A stretch of DNA of 64,000 nucleotides, from assembly GCA_030681035.1 (NCBI GenBank), contig JAUXUI010000118.1, positions 17,230-81,229 of the forward strand. Reading direction: 5' to 3'. The stretch's first letter is position 1. Each line of letters begins with the position of its first letter. The notes below the pieces were generated by a model. That model did no database searches. It had not been told where the DNA came from and was given only the letters and a program-made list of their open reading frames with translations. This document shows, piece by piece, positions 1 to 8,821 of the stretch. The stretch comes from Lysobacteraceae bacterium. Lineage in GTDB: Bacteria > Pseudomonadota > Gammaproteobacteria > Xanthomonadales > Xanthomonadaceae. Made by a program: the position numbers and the translations under genes.

Positions 1-528
1 TTTGCTGTGGCTGGCACCGGATTTTTGCTCAACAACGAGATGGATGATTTTTCGGTCAAGCCCGGCGTGCCCAATGCCTTCGGCCTGGTTGGTGATGACG
101 CCAACGCCATCGCGCCGGGCAAACGTCCGTTGTCGTCAATGACGCCCAGTTTCCTGATGGGTCACAACAAGGTGTCTGCAATCGGCACCCCTGGCGGCAG
201 CCGCATCATCACCATGGTGTTGCTCGGCCTGCTTGAATTGATGGATGGCGGCAGCGCACAAGCGGCAACCGATCTGCCTCGTTATCATCACCAATATTTG
301 CCCGATGTGATCTCGGCAGAAACGGGTGCATTGAGCGCCGTTGAGATTCAGGGTTTGCAGGCCAAGGGCCATGTGGTCACGGTTGAGTCACGCACTTGGG
401 GCAATATGCAGATTGTGACCTGGGATCAGGGCAACGGCAGTGTGGAAGCGGGCAGCGATGGCCGCTGGCAAGGTGTTGGCAAGGCTGCTACCGGTGATGT
501 TCCTGCCGAAGCGGCGATATTTCGCTGA
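1..528 (+). CDS. ggt: Gamma-glutamyltransferase, C-terminal part (truncated by window edge)
   Basis: The reading frame is open from the first base, so only the last 175 or so codons are present. Gamma-glutamyltransferases cleave gamma-glutamyl bonds of glutathione in the periplasm and mature by self-cleavage into two subunits. What remains here is the C-terminal half of the small subunit. The family hallmarks GFLLNNEMDDF, the PGKRPLSSM segment that shapes the gamma-glutamyl site, and the GTPGGSRI loop are all present and intact. The nucleophilic threonine lies upstream, outside the window. A start inside the fragment would be false. The next gene follows 12 bp downstream on the same strand, so the two are probably cotranscribed. 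The family assignment is secure. Signal peptide and full length cannot be judged. Confidence 0.93.
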   Translation, partial: FAVAGTGFLLNNEMDDFSVKPGVPNAFGLVGDDANAIAPGKRPLSSMTPSFLMGHNKVSAIGTPGGSRIITMVLLGLLELMDGGSAQAATDLPRYHHQYLPDVISAETGALSAVEIQGLQAKGHVVTVESRTWGNMQIVTWDQGNGSVEAGSDGRWQGVGKAATGDVPAEAAIFR

Positions 529-540
529 GGTGGTAAAACC

Positions 541-1419
541 ATGAGCGTGCGTCTGTACTCGGTGCTGGGCAACTCGCAGCGTCTGGATGGCGGTGCGATG
601 TTCGGCAATGTGCCCAAGGCGATGTGGTTGCAATGGTTGCCAGCGGATGCTGAAAACCGCGTCAGCCTGGCCTGTCGTGCGCTTTATGCCGATGGTCTGG
701 CGGGCAAGCGGGTTTTGTTCGAAACCGGCATTGGTGCATTCTTCGAGCCCAAACTGCGCGCGCGTTATGGTGTGCTCGAAGAGCGTCATGTATTGCTTGA
801 TAACCTTGACGCAATCGGGGTGAGCCACGAGGATATCGATGTGGTGGTGCTGAGCCACTTGCACTTCGATCATGCCGGTGGCTTGCTTGCACCATGGCAA
901 GAAGACACGCCGCCATGCTTGCTGTTTCCGAACGCGTGTTTTGTGGTCGGCGCCGAGCATTGGCAGCGTGCAGTGAACCCGCACCCGCGTGATCGCGCCA
1001 GTTTCATCCCCGAGTTGATGCCGTTGCTGGAGCAATCTGGTCGGCTTGAATTGGTCGACGGCGCGCATTGCCAGGCGTTGGGTGAGTCGGTTCGTTTTCA
1101 TTACAGCCAGGGGCATACCCCAGGGCTGATGCTCTCGGAGCTCGTCGCTGCGCAAGGTGGCATGTTGTTTTGTGCTGATTTGATTCCCGGCATGGCATGG
1201 GTCCATGTGCCAGTTTCGATGGGTTATGATCGTTTTCCTGAACAATTGATTGAAGAAAAGCGCGCATTGCTCGATGAGTTGCTGCAACGTGGAGTGCGAT
1301 TGTTTTTCACCCACGACCCAGAGTTTGCCTGCGCGTCGATTGTTCGGGATGCCAAGAATCGTTACCAAGGCGCCAACGCGCACGCGCAGTTGCACGGTTT
1401 TGAGCTGACAACACGATGA
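541..1419 (+). CDS. MBL-fold metallo-hydrolase
   Basis: A 292-residue protein of the metallo-beta-lactamase fold. It contains the zinc-binding motif HLHFDHAGG near residue 106 and later metal ligands in HTPG (about residue 197), CADL (about residue 216) and FFTHDP (about residue 259), so the dinuclear site looks complete. These enzymes hydrolyse esters, thioesters, lactones or phosphodiesters, and the substrate cannot be read from sequence. It most resembles the quorum-quenching or glyoxalase-II-like cytoplasmic hydrolases of about 280-300 residues. No signal peptide is visible. Its stop codon overlaps the start of the next gene (ATGA), which indicates translational coupling. Proximity to ggt could hint at thiol or glutathione metabolism, but that is only context. 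Confidence 0.85.
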   Translation: MSVRLYSVLGNSQRLDGGAMFGNVPKAMWLQWLPADAENRVSLACRALYADGLAGKRVLFETGIGAFFEPKLRARYGVLEERHVLLDNLDAIGVSHEDIDVVVLSHLHFDHAGGLLAPWQEDTPPCLLFPNACFVVGAEHWQRAVNPHPRDRASFIPELMPLLEQSGRLELVDGAHCQALGESVRFHYSQGHTPGLMLSELVAAQGGMLFCADLIPGMAWVHVPVSMGYDRFPEQLIEEKRALLDELLQRGVRLFFTHDPEFACASIVRDAKNRYQGANAHAQLHGFELTTR

Positions 1420-2180
1420 CCGCCAACTTTGTGCGCTTTGCCCGACTGTTGTGTTTGCTGCTGCTATCGGCGCCAACTCTTGCGCAACCGGCCACCGAAT
1501 CCGCAACGCTTGACCCGGTGGTTGGTGAGCTGGCCGCCAGTGAACCACTGATTGACCCGGACTTCGGGATTGCCGTGCGCGCACTGGGGCTGCGGCGTAC
1601 TGTCGAGATGTGGCAATGGCAATTGCTCGCAGACGCGCATTCGGATGTCGCACGCTATCAGGCTATCTGGTCGCAACGGCCGATCGCTTCCGGTAGTTAC
1701 GACCCGGCACACCGCAACCCGGCGATGCCGTTCATGTCGGCGCAATGGTTGTCGGGCAGTGCGCTGCTGAACGGACAGCCGGTCAGCCCGGCGTTGCTGC
1801 AAACACTGGATGGCTGGCAGGCGCAAGCAGTCCAAGTCGATTTGTTGCCCGAAAATCTTGTCGCTATCTTTCGTGTTGAAGCCGGGCAGTTGTTTGCCGG
1901 CAATGACAGCGAGCAACCGCAAATCGGTGATTTGCGTGTTTCATGGCAATCGCTGCCCGCTGGGCCTGTACGCGGCCTGGTGCTACTCAACGATGCCGGC
2001 TTGGCGATGGGTGAAGGTGGTGGTCTGATTCGCGGCATGGACGTGACAACTGAACTGCCAGGCTTGGCGCAGGGCGCACGCCCTGGCGCTGATCTGGCAT
2101 GGTGGCTGCTGGCCGGGCTGTTGTTCGCCTTGGCTTTGCTGCTGTTGGTAGTGCTCCGCCGTGTGCGTAAACGAAATTAA
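1416..2180 (+). CDS. TMEM43-like membrane protein
   Basis: A 254-residue protein with an N-terminal signal sequence (hydrophobic stretch about residues 9-23, likely cut after TLAQ) and one C-terminal membrane segment (about residues 228-246) followed by a short basic tail. The segment [13 protein letters not shown], the WSQRPI piece and NPAMPF match the TMEM43/DUF1625 family, whose role in bacteria is unknown. Bacterial members are often longer with several C-terminal membrane passes, so this is a shortened version. The start overlaps the stop of the metallo-hydrolase gene by 4 bp. Topology suggests a large extracytoplasmic domain tethered at its C terminus. The family call rests on motif memory and is moderately firm. 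Confidence 0.6.
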   Translation: MTANFVRFARLLCLLLLSAPTLAQPATESATLDPVVGELAASEPLIDPDFGIAVRALGLRRTVEMWQWQLLADAHSDVARYQAIWSQRPIASGSYDPAHRNPAMPFMSAQWLSGSALLNGQPVSPALLQTLDGWQAQAVQVDLLPENLVAIFRVEAGQLFAGNDSEQPQIGDLRVSWQSLPAGPVRGLVLLNDAGLAMGEGGGLIRGMDVTTELPGLAQGARPGADLAWWLLAGLLFALALLLLVVLRRVRKRN

Positions 2181-2195
2181 CTTCGGGTGTGGCCC

Positions 2196-3602
2196 ATGCG
2201 TTTGAGTGCCAACGATTTAGCTGTATCACGGCGCCGTTTTTTGCTTGCCGGCGGCAGTCTCGCTGCAACACTGGGGCTGGGCCGTGTGGGTGAGTTGCTG
2301 GCCAGTGCCGGTGACCCGAGCAACCGTAAAAGTGCTGGCTATGGGCCGCTTGCACCGGTTCGTGACCTCACTACCGGCCTGCCGTTGTTGACCCTGCCGG
2401 CTGGATTTGTTTATCGCAGTTTCGGTTGGGCTGGTGATGCACTGCTTGGCGGTGGAGTGTGCCCGGATGCCCATGACGGAATGGGCGTGGTTGCTGCAGA
2501 TGGCGAGGTGATTACCCTGGTGCGCAATCATGAAATTGTTCGCGCCAGTGGCACTTTCGCACCTGCTGCGGCGAGTTACGATCCGTTGTGTGCGGGCGGT
2601 ACGGTTACGCTTCGGTATGACAGTGCGCGCGGTGAAGTGCTAACAGCCACACCGTCGCTTTCCGGCACCCTGCAAAACTGCGCCGGAGGCGTTACGCCCT
2701 GGGGATCGTGGTTGAGTTGCGAAGAGTTTGTATCGCGCGCGGGCACTTCGTCGATACTGCAAGATGGTCAGCGCGTGTTGGCCCGCGATCACGGCTTTGT
2801 GTTTGAAGTGCCTGCGGAAGGGTTTTCCAACGCCGAGCCCATCATCGGGATGGGGCAGTTCCGCCACGAAGCCGCCAGCGTGCATGCCAGCAGCGGTATC
2901 GCATATCTGACAGAAGATCATGCTCCTGATGCGGGTTTTTATCGTTTTATCCCGCGTGTTACGGGTAATCTGCATGGCGGTGGCCGCCTGCAAATGCTGG
3001 CAGTCAAAGGGCAGGGGGATTTGCGTCATGGCATGCGCGTGGGCGCGCTGCTGCCAGTGCATTGGGTCGATATTGAGCATCCTGAGCGTGGCGTCGATGC
3101 TGAGGGCGGCATTACCGGTGTGCTCAATCAGGGAGTGGCTGCGGGTGGGTCGCGCTTTACCCGTCTGGAGGGCTGCATAGCAACCGATGCGGTGGTGTAT
3201 TTCACCTCGACTGATGGTGGCGATCTGGCGGCAGGGCAGGTATGGGGTTATTACCCGGATCGACAAGTGCTGGTACTGATTTACGAATCCACAGATCGTG
3301 CCGTGCTCGATTACCCCGATAATGTGGTGCTCAGCCCACGTGGCGGGCTGATCCTGTGTCAGGATTCTGCGGGTGAAGCGGTGGTGGAGAAGCTGCACGG
3401 GCTAACAGCGCAGGGTGAGGTATTCGAGTTCGCCGGCAACAATGTGGTGCTCAACGGTGAGCGTGGTTTTGTTGGCGATTTTCGCGCCCAGGAGTGGGCC
3501 GGGGCCTGTTTTTCACCTGACGGACGATGGTTGTTTGCCAATATCTACCGTCCCGGTTTCAGTGTTGCCATTACCGGCCCGTGGCAGATGGGCTTGATCT
3601 GA
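2196..3602 (+). CDS. PhoX-family (DUF839) phosphatase, Tat-exported
   Basis: A 468-residue protein with a twin-arginine signal (SRRRFLLAGGS, about residues 12-22) followed by a hydrophobic stretch, so it should be folded in the cytoplasm and exported by Tat. The body carries PhoX/DUF839 features: TGLPLLTLPAGF, the CPDAHDGM loop, LVRNHE, and GGVTPWGSWLSCEE. PhoX enzymes are Ca/Fe-dependent alkaline phosphatases, although many DUF839 proteins have no proven activity. The ATG is preferred to a GTG 9 bp upstream because it gives a standard Tat leader; the difference is only three residues. It lies 15 bp after the TMEM43-like gene and 10 bp before the MAPEG gene, consistent with a single operon. 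Confidence 0.8.
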   Translation: MRLSANDLAVSRRRFLLAGGSLAATLGLGRVGELLASAGDPSNRKSAGYGPLAPVRDLTTGLPLLTLPAGFVYRSFGWAGDALLGGGVCPDAHDGMGVVAADGEVITLVRNHEIVRASGTFAPAAASYDPLCAGGTVTLRYDSARGEVLTATPSLSGTLQNCAGGVTPWGSWLSCEEFVSRAGTSSILQDGQRVLARDHGFVFEVPAEGFSNAEPIIGMGQFRHEAASVHASSGIAYLTEDHAPDAGFYRFIPRVTGNLHGGGRLQMLAVKGQGDLRHGMRVGALLPVHWVDIEHPERGVDAEGGITGVLNQGVAAGGSRFTRLEGCIATDAVVYFTSTDGGDLAAGQVWGYYPDRQVLVLIYESTDRAVLDYPDNVVLSPRGGLILCQDSAGEAVVEKLHGLTAQGEVFEFAGNNVVLNGERGFVGDFRAQEWAGACFSPDGRWLFANIYRPGFSVAITGPWQMGLI

Positions 3603-3612
3603 GGAGTTACCC

Positions 3613-3996
3613 ATGCAACTGACTGCTTCCATTTACGTAGCCCTCTCGGCACTTTTGGTGCTGGCATTGGCGGCGCAAGTCATCCTCTTGCGTCGCAGCA
3701 AGCGTATCGGCCTCGGTGATGGCGGTGACACCCGTCTTGCCTGCGCCATCCGCGCCCATGCCAACGCGTTGGAAAACCTGCCGCTGGTGCTGTTGCTGCT
3801 GGTCTTGTTTGAACTGGAAGGAGCCGGCTCAACCGCGATACACGCTTACGGTGCCACCCTGCTGTTCGCTCGGCTTTGGCACTGCGTGGGCCTTTCCGGG
3901 TCTGCTGGTACTTCGGCAGGGCGCTTTTACGGCACGGTTTTGACGTGGCTGGTTTTGATCGGCTTGAGCACACAGTTGCTGATCAAGGCGATCTGA
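3613..3996 (+). CDS. MAPEG family membrane protein (YecN-like)
   Basis: A 127-residue inner-membrane protein with four predicted hydrophobic segments. The segment AIRAHANALENLP is the MAPEG signature (R..H.N..E..P). The family includes glutathione-dependent enzymes of eicosanoid metabolism in eukaryotes. Bacterial YecN-type members of this length have no firmly assigned substrate. It closes the plus-strand cluster that begins with ggt, which is a loose thematic link through glutathione. A perfect 9-bp hairpin follows the stop codon and separates it from the convergent regulator gene. Confidence 0.85.
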   Translation: MQLTASIYVALSALLVLALAAQVILLRRSKRIGLGDGGDTRLACAIRAHANALENLPLVLLLLVLFELEGAGSTAIHAYGATLLFARLWHCVGLSGSAGTSAGRFYGTVLTWLVLIGLSTQLLIKAI

Positions 3997-3999
3997 GCG

Positions 4000-4027
4000 G
4001 CTCGCTGTAGCCATCGCCACAGCGAGC
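4000..4027. terminator. Candidate bidirectional terminator hairpin
   Basis: A perfect 9-bp inverted repeat (GCTCGCTGT / ACAGCGAGC) with a 10-nt loop lies between two convergent genes. The following bases are only moderately T-rich (GCTTGTTTG), so it may be a weak intrinsic terminator or just a boundary hairpin. Confidence 0.45.
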
Positions 4028-4058
4028 GCTTGTTTGCTGAGTGGATGCTGCAAGAATA

Positions 4059-4784
4059 TCAGCGAACCGGATCGATCGGTGTCAGCAAAGTGATGGTGCC
4101 GCGGCCAAGCTCGATGTTGCCGGACTTTTCCATGGTCTTGAGCAGGCGACTGATCACCTCGCGGGTGCTGCCCAGCTCGTGTGCAAGCTCTTGATGGGTG
4201 ACGCGGATATTGGTCGAGCCTGAAGCGCGCACAACATCTTCAAGGTGCCGTTCAATGCGCGTTTGCAGGCGCTCGAAAGTGACTTCTTCGACGAGGCTCA
4301 GCATTTTGATGACATAGCTGGACATCGAGCCCATCACAAAGGTACGGAAGCCCGATGAATGCGCCAATAACCGCTCGAAATGCACTGCGGGTATGCGCAG
4401 CACCAGCACATCACCTTCACCGGCAACATCCGCGTAAAGGCGGTTGCGCGCACTCATGAATGCCAGGCTGAGCATGCACATTTCGCCAGCGCGCACGCGA
4501 TACATGCTGAAGATCCGGCCATCATCGGAACGGGAACGTACTTTCAGGGTGCCGGAAAGTACAAGCCCAAAGTGTTCTACATCATCGCTGCACATATTCA
4601 TTGACGCGCCATCGGGCAGGCGCATCACATGTGCTGCTTCGATCGCCGCCAGCCATGTGGGATCGGAAATCTGTGCCAATCCCGGCGTGGACCGGGCAAG
4701 CTGTTTGGCATTGAATGTTTCCACTTCGTCTCTCATCGGTAACGCCCCTGTTGCGATACGACGTGCAGCTTGGTCCAGCAACAA
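4059..4784 (-). CDS. Crp/Fnr-family transcriptional regulator
   Basis: Up to 241 residues, although an internal methionine (MRDEVETF, 51 bp downstream) is an equally good start. The N-terminal half is a cyclic-nucleotide-binding-fold sensor domain. The C-terminal half is a winged helix with a clear recognition region (VTHQELAHELGSTREVISR). The effector loop reads GEMCMLSLAFM instead of the FGELAL...R.A phosphate-binding cassette of true CRP. cAMP is therefore an unlikely ligand, and a redox or other small-molecule signal is possible. The fold and DNA-binding role are secure; the ligand and regulon are unknown. It is transcribed away from the nuclease-like gene upstream, with a 183-bp gap. Confidence 0.85.
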   Translation of the reverse strand: MLLDQAARRIATGALPMRDEVETFNAKQLARSTPGLAQISDPTWLAAIEAAHVMRLPDGASMNMCSDDVEHFGLVLSGTLKVRSRSDDGRIFSMYRVRAGEMCMLSLAFMSARNRLYADVAGEGDVLVLRIPAVHFERLLAHSSGFRTFVMGSMSSYVIKMLSLVEEVTFERLQTRIERHLEDVVRASGSTNIRVTHQELAHELGSTREVISRLLKTMEKSGNIELGRGTITLLTPIDPVR

Positions 4785-4967
4785 TCAAACGGCCCCCGCC
4801 GCTTGACTCCATCTGACTGAGAGTGGGCCTTTCAATGTAATTTCGGCTTGTCTCATCAAGCAAAACCTTATCTGCTCAAGCAGACCCATCGTGCTCCGAA
4901 TGTCAGATCAAACGCCAATCCCTGCTGTTTACGGCCATTCACACCCAATGCAAAGTACGCGATGACT

Positions 4968-5453
4968 TCACTCGGTACACCACGGTGTAGCACGATCCGT
5001 GCCAGATGGCCGGGCAAAGCCTTTTTCGAGCAGGGCATCGACCAGACTCCCTTGCTCGGTGTAAGCCACGGCAACGGCATTCTCGCTGGCTGTGTCGGCC
5101 ATCTCGATATTGTGAACTTCGCTCGATTCAGCGCCTTTGAAGAAGGACTGGGTGAATGCCTTGGCCTTGGCCGCAAGTTTTTGCTCGCAGGCAGGAGCGC
5201 GGATACCGTCACTTGGAATATCGATACCCGGCTGGGTTATGACAAAGTTGCGTTCAAAGCCTGGCCACACCGCCGCATTGACGTAAAACGTCTTCGCATC
5301 GCGAACTTCGATGACTGCGATTGGATACACACCGGGATAAGCGATAAAGCTCGCAGCAAGAGATGATGCTGCAAATCCCAAGGCGGCTACGGTGAAGAGT
5401 GCGCGTTTCGTCTTCGCATAAGCAAATGAGGAAGTTGACACATTATTGGACAT
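4968..5453 (-). CDS. Secreted SNase-like (thermonuclease-fold) protein, probably inactive
   Basis: A 161-residue protein with an N-terminal signal peptide (hydrophobic segment about residues 18-34). A strong ribosome-binding site (AGGAGGT) lies 8 bp before the ATG. The mature part resembles the staphylococcal-nuclease-like family: VIEVRDAKTFYVNAAVW, a GIDIP turn, CEQKLAAKAKAF, then GSLVDALLEKGFARP and a C-terminal WC. The usual IDTPE glutamate is replaced (IDIPS) and the arginine-rich strand after the helix is missing (VHNIEMAD). Nuclease activity is therefore doubtful. It may be an extracytoplasmic binding protein. Function is unknown; the fold assignment is moderate. Confidence 0.55.
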   Translation of the reverse strand: MSNNVSTSSFAYAKTKRALFTVAALGFAASSLAASFIAYPGVYPIAVIEVRDAKTFYVNAAVWPGFERNFVITQPGIDIPSDGIRAPACEQKLAAKAKAFTQSFFKGAESSEVHNIEMADTASENAVAVAYTEQGSLVDALLEKGFARPSGTDRATPWCTE

Positions 5454-5855
5454 TGGATGACCTCCTGCGCATTACCCGACTGTATCGGCAGGCTTGCGCA
5501 TTACTTGAATGATTTCGATATGCAACGATGTGCGGGCGCACCAATCCATGGTTCGAGCGACTTCCCCGTCGCTTTCGCATACATGCTTCCAGTGGGGAGC
5601 GTACGGATAACCTGCGATGCGCGTATGTGACCCATGTCACCGAACCAGCCTTGCGCGTGTTGGCGCTATCGGCTGGTGTTCGTAGCCCAACGGTACGACC
5701 TCCAAATTGCCAGTGCTTGCGAAATCAAGTACAGCATAAAGTAGCGTGGCAATTGAGATGATTTCATGACGAAAGATGATGATCGATCGCGCTCGGCACG
5801 GTAGTGCCATAGGTCATTGCCCTACACTTGGGCTTTGCAAACACACACAATCGCT
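5454..5855. other. Intergenic region without recognised gene
   Basis: About 400 bp between two divergently oriented genes. It must hold the promoters of both the nuclease-like protein and the acyltransferase. No convincing -35/-10 pair, repeat or RNA gene was recognised. Short open frames here lack ribosome-binding sites and family features. Confidence 0.5.
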
Positions 5856-6740
5856 ATGCTCACCAACTGGCTCGGCCCTTTTCGCCTGATGTTCGCTGCT
5901 GCGGCATTCATCCTCAGCACCCTCGCGCACACCATCCCTCTAATCGCGTTGGCAGTATTCAAGCTCGCATTGCCGGTGCGCGCATGGCGGCTGGCGCTGG
6001 GCAGGGTGCTGGTGATGTTGGCCGAGAGCTGGATTGCGATCAACAGCCTTTTGATCGAAAAGCTGACGCCAACGCACATCGCGATTACTGGCGAGGGCAT
6101 TGATGGCCTTGTCCCCGATGCCAGCTACCTCGTGCTTTGCAACCATCAAAGCTGGGTCGATATCCCGGTGCTGCAATACACACTCAATCACAAGGCACCC
6201 CTGCTGCGCTTCTTCCTCAAGCAACAATTGATATGGGTCCCCTTCCTGGGGCTTGCATGGTGGGCGCTGGATTTTCCATTCATGCGGCGGCATTCGCGCG
6301 AAGCCATCGCGCGCAAGCCCGAATTGGCGGTGGTTGACGTGGAAGCAACACGGCGCGCCTGTCGGCGATTCCGCGACACACCGGTTGCGGTAATGAACTT
6401 TGTCGAAGGAACCCGCTTCACCGTGGCCAAGCAGCAGGCGCAGTCGTCGCCGTTCCAGCACTTGTTGCGACCGAAAGCTGGCGGTGTGACACAAGTTTTT
6501 TCTGCAATGGGTGATTTGTTGCAAGGCGTGCTCGACGTCACCATTGTCTATCCGCAGGGCAGCCCGAGCGTGATCGATCTGTTTGCGGGCCGTGTACAGA
6601 CGATAGCGGTTGATGTGCGGTTGCGCACTATTCCGGAGTCATTGCGCAGCGGTGGCGAGGATGCACGGGCAAAAGCGGAGTTGCGCGATTGGCTGAATAC
6701 GCTATGGCGCGAAAAAGACTGGTTGATTGGGCAAAAATGA
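5856..6740 (+). CDS. PlsC-family acyltransferase (YihG-like)
   Basis: A 294-residue membrane acyltransferase. After one or two N-terminal hydrophobic segments comes the catalytic NHQSWVD motif (H-x4-D) near residue 98. It is followed by the FVEGTR motif near residue 188, both diagnostic of the glycerophosphate/lysophosphatidate acyltransferase superfamily. Length and the RFFLKQQLIWVPFLGLAWWAL segment fit the YihG/YcfJ-type subgroup, which transfers acyl chains to lysophospholipids. The ATG chosen lies 39 bp downstream of a possible TTG and gives the usual N terminus. It is likely active at the inner-membrane cytoplasmic face. It stands alone, followed by a small perfect 7-bp hairpin near 6766-6783 that may end transcription. 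Confidence 0.85.
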   Translation: MLTNWLGPFRLMFAAAAFILSTLAHTIPLIALAVFKLALPVRAWRLALGRVLVMLAESWIAINSLLIEKLTPTHIAITGEGIDGLVPDASYLVLCNHQSWVDIPVLQYTLNHKAPLLRFFLKQQLIWVPFLGLAWWALDFPFMRRHSREAIARKPELAVVDVEATRRACRRFRDTPVAVMNFVEGTRFTVAKQQAQSSPFQHLLRPKAGGVTQVFSAMGDLLQGVLDVTIVYPQGSPSVIDLFAGRVQTIAVDVRLRTIPESLRSGGEDARAKAELRDWLNTLWREKDWLIGQK

Positions 6741-6805
6741 TGGGTGGCGCCAACCGCTGCAATGGGCTCGCTGTGTAGCGAGCAGAGCCGATTCGCCCCG
6801 CACCC

Positions 6806-7000
6806 TCAGCCGAACCGGCTGACCGCTGACAGCCGTCTTGGCTCTCCTGCCGTTGCCCGGTCAAGGCGGCGCTGCATCTCGGCGTCCAACTCCAGGAACT
6901 CGTCGCTGAGCGCATCACCGCTGGCCGCAAGTTCAAACAGACGGCCTACCAACGCATCGTCACTGAGCGATGGGTTGGGGAAGTTCAGTACGTTGGTCAT
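6806..7000 (-). CDS. Small hypothetical protein, 64 aa
   Basis: A short reading frame starting MTNVLNFPNPSLSDD. A G-rich ribosome-binding site (GGGGGTT) lies about 8 bp upstream. The product is acidic and probably helical (LFELAASGDALSDEFLELD), with no cysteines and no membrane segment. No family was recognised. Codon use looks like its neighbours and no overlapping frame has better support, so it is probably a real small gene. An in-frame extension upstream by 22 codons exists but lacks support. Confidence 0.45.
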   Translation of the reverse strand: MTNVLNFPNPSLSDDALVGRLFELAASGDALSDEFLELDAEMQRRLDRATAGEPRRLSAVSRFG

Positions 7001-7156
7001 GCGCGTCAACCCCCAGGTTGCTTTTAATCGTTGACGGGAACTTGCAGCTTCTGTGCCAGAATCCAAAGCGTGTAAAATCAGCGGCTCAGGGTTTTCGGCG
7101 GAGTGCGCGAAGCGCTGGGTTCGGCGTTAAGTGACGCATTGCGTCAGTGCTTGCGC

Positions 7157-8050
7157 TCAATTGACTTGTGGCCAGGCCAGCGTGCCGTCGATCACCAGCG
7201 CGCAGTGCCCACCAACCCAGACCTGCCCGTTGCCCTGGACACGTAAGCTCAGCATGGCGTCACGGCCCATCTCGCGCCCCTGGCTTGCCCGGTAACCCCG
7301 GCTTAGCGCGCCGTGTGGCTCCAGCTGCGCGATGTAGGCGGCGATCAGCGCGTTGGCGGCACCCGAAGCGGGGTCCTCGACAATGCCGGCACCGGCAGGA
7401 AAGGCTCGCACCACCAGTTCAAACGCCGGGTCATGGCTGCGTGCGAACAGGCACAGGCCAAGGGTCTGGCTACGCTGCGCCAGCGCAGCGATATCCGCGA
7501 AAGGCGGCTTCCATGCGCGCAACTGTTGCTCGTCTGCCAGTTCTGCCAGCCACCAGCGACGACCACCGCTGACCAGCCCCGGCGGTAATGCACCCAGCGT
7601 CAGCCCATCCAATAGCTGTTCGACCGCCAGCATGTCCGTGTGGGTAGCCAGTTCAATATGTGCAGCGGGCACTGCAACCGACAACATCGGGCACTGCGGC
7701 TCGCCATCAACGGCAATTGGCAACAGGCCGGCATCACATTGCTGTATCAATTGCCCGTCATGCGCTACACAAAAACCACTGTGCAGCGCAGCAAACGCTG
7801 AGCCAATGCTGGGGTGACCAGCAAACGCAATTTCCTTGCCGGGTGTGAAAGTTCGCAAGCGATAGCTGGCGCCGGGCTCGCTGGGCGGCAGTACAAAAGT
7901 GGTTTCAACCAGATTGGTCCAGGTGGCGAAGCCCTGCATGCGTTCGCTCGGCCAGTCATCGGCACCCAGCACTACACCGAGTGGGTTGCCACGGCCAGCT
8001 TGCTTGGCAAAAACATCCAGTTGCAGGTAGTGACAGGTTTCATTCGGCAT
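7157..8050 (-). CDS. PhzF family phenazine-biosynthesis-like / isomerase protein
   Basis: A 297-residue protein with the PhzF/DapF-like two-domain fold. The N terminus carries GNPLGVVL and the active-site region RTFTPGKEIAFAGHPSIG. The C-terminal half carries GIVEDPASGAANA, matching the second repeat. PhzF proper isomerises a phenazine precursor, but most bacterial members are orphan isomerases or epimerases of unknown substrate, and no other phenazine genes are visible here. The start chosen (MPNETCHYLQLDVF) removes an unsupported 26-codon extension. It is divergent from the GST gene, with about 80 bp between the starts. Confidence 0.88.
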   Translation of the reverse strand: MPNETCHYLQLDVFAKQAGRGNPLGVVLGADDWPSERMQGFATWTNLVETTFVLPPSEPGASYRLRTFTPGKEIAFAGHPSIGSAFAALHSGFCVAHDGQLIQQCDAGLLPIAVDGEPQCPMLSVAVPAAHIELATHTDMLAVEQLLDGLTLGALPPGLVSGGRRWWLAELADEQQLRAWKPPFADIAALAQRSQTLGLCLFARSHDPAFELVVRAFPAGAGIVEDPASGAANALIAAYIAQLEPHGALSRGYRASQGREMGRDAMLSLRVQGNGQVWVGGHCALVIDGTLAWPQVN

Positions 8051-8130
8051 GGCGGGATTTTCAGCGTTGACGGGGCAGGGTATTGTGAGCGACTGATTGC
8101 CAACGTGCCATTGCCCAAAGGCCCACACCC

Positions 8131-8817
8131 ATGATCACCGTGCATCACCTCGAAAACTCACGCTCGCAGCGTGTGCTCTGGCTGCTGGAGGAGCTGGCGC
8201 TGCCGTATACCGTGAAGCATTACTCCCGCGATCCGCAGACCATGTTGGCGCCCGAATCGCTGCGTGCCATCCATCCACTGGGCAAATCGCCAGTGATCAG
8301 CGACGATGGCCGGCTGGTTGCCGAATCCGGCGCCATCATCGAGTATCTTGTGGCCCGCTACGGACAACAACGGTTACCGCCACCGGCAGGCGAGGATGAG
8401 CGCCTGCGTTACACCTACTGGCTACACTATGCCGAAGGTTCGGCGATGATGCCGTTGTTGCTCGGGCTGGTATTCCGGCGCCTGCCACGGGGGCCGATGC
8501 CGTTTTTTCTGCGTCCGCTGGTACGGCGCATTTCGGCACAAGTGATGCAACGCTACGTGGCGCCGCAGATCGCCCTGCATCTGGATTACATGGAAGCCCA
8601 GTTGGGCGCCTCACCGTGGTTTGCCGGCGAACAATTCAGCGCGGCGGATATCCAGATCAGCTTTCCCATCGAAGGCGCCGAAGCCGCGGGCGTGCTGGGC
8701 TCCAACCGTCCCAACCTGAGCGGTTTTCTTGCGCGTATCCGCGCTCGTCCGGCGTATCAACGCGCGCTGGAGAAAGGCGGCCCGTTCGTGTTGGGTGAGC
8801 GGATTGGTGAGGAGTGA
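8131..8817 (+). CDS. Glutathione S-transferase family protein
   Basis: A 228-residue protein with an N-terminal thioredoxin-like GST domain (ITVHHLENSRSQRVLWLLEEL, with the catalytic serine or asparagine region around residues 7-11). It has the HPLGKSPVI and ESGAIIEYL motifs that bind glutathione, followed by an all-helical C-terminal domain. Such cytosolic GSTs conjugate or reduce electrophiles with glutathione. The exact substrate is unknown. The following DoxX-like gene starts 5 bp after its stop, so they are probably one transcript. Confidence 0.9.
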   Translation: MITVHHLENSRSQRVLWLLEELALPYTVKHYSRDPQTMLAPESLRAIHPLGKSPVISDDGRLVAESGAIIEYLVARYGQQRLPPPAGEDERLRYTYWLHYAEGSAMMPLLLGLVFRRLPRGPMPFFLRPLVRRISAQVMQRYVAPQIALHLDYMEAQLGASPWFAGEQFSAADIQISFPIEGAEAAGVLGSNRPNLSGFLARIRARPAYQRALEKGGPFVLGERIGEE

Positions 8818-8821
8818 TGTC

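Noticed and set aside
388..1653. Long minus-strand open frame (421 codons) opposite the metallo-hydrolase gene
   Set aside because: The plus-strand frames show clear family motifs and overlapping starts; the antisense frame has arginine/glutamine/histidine-rich composition typical of a shadow frame in GC-rich DNA.
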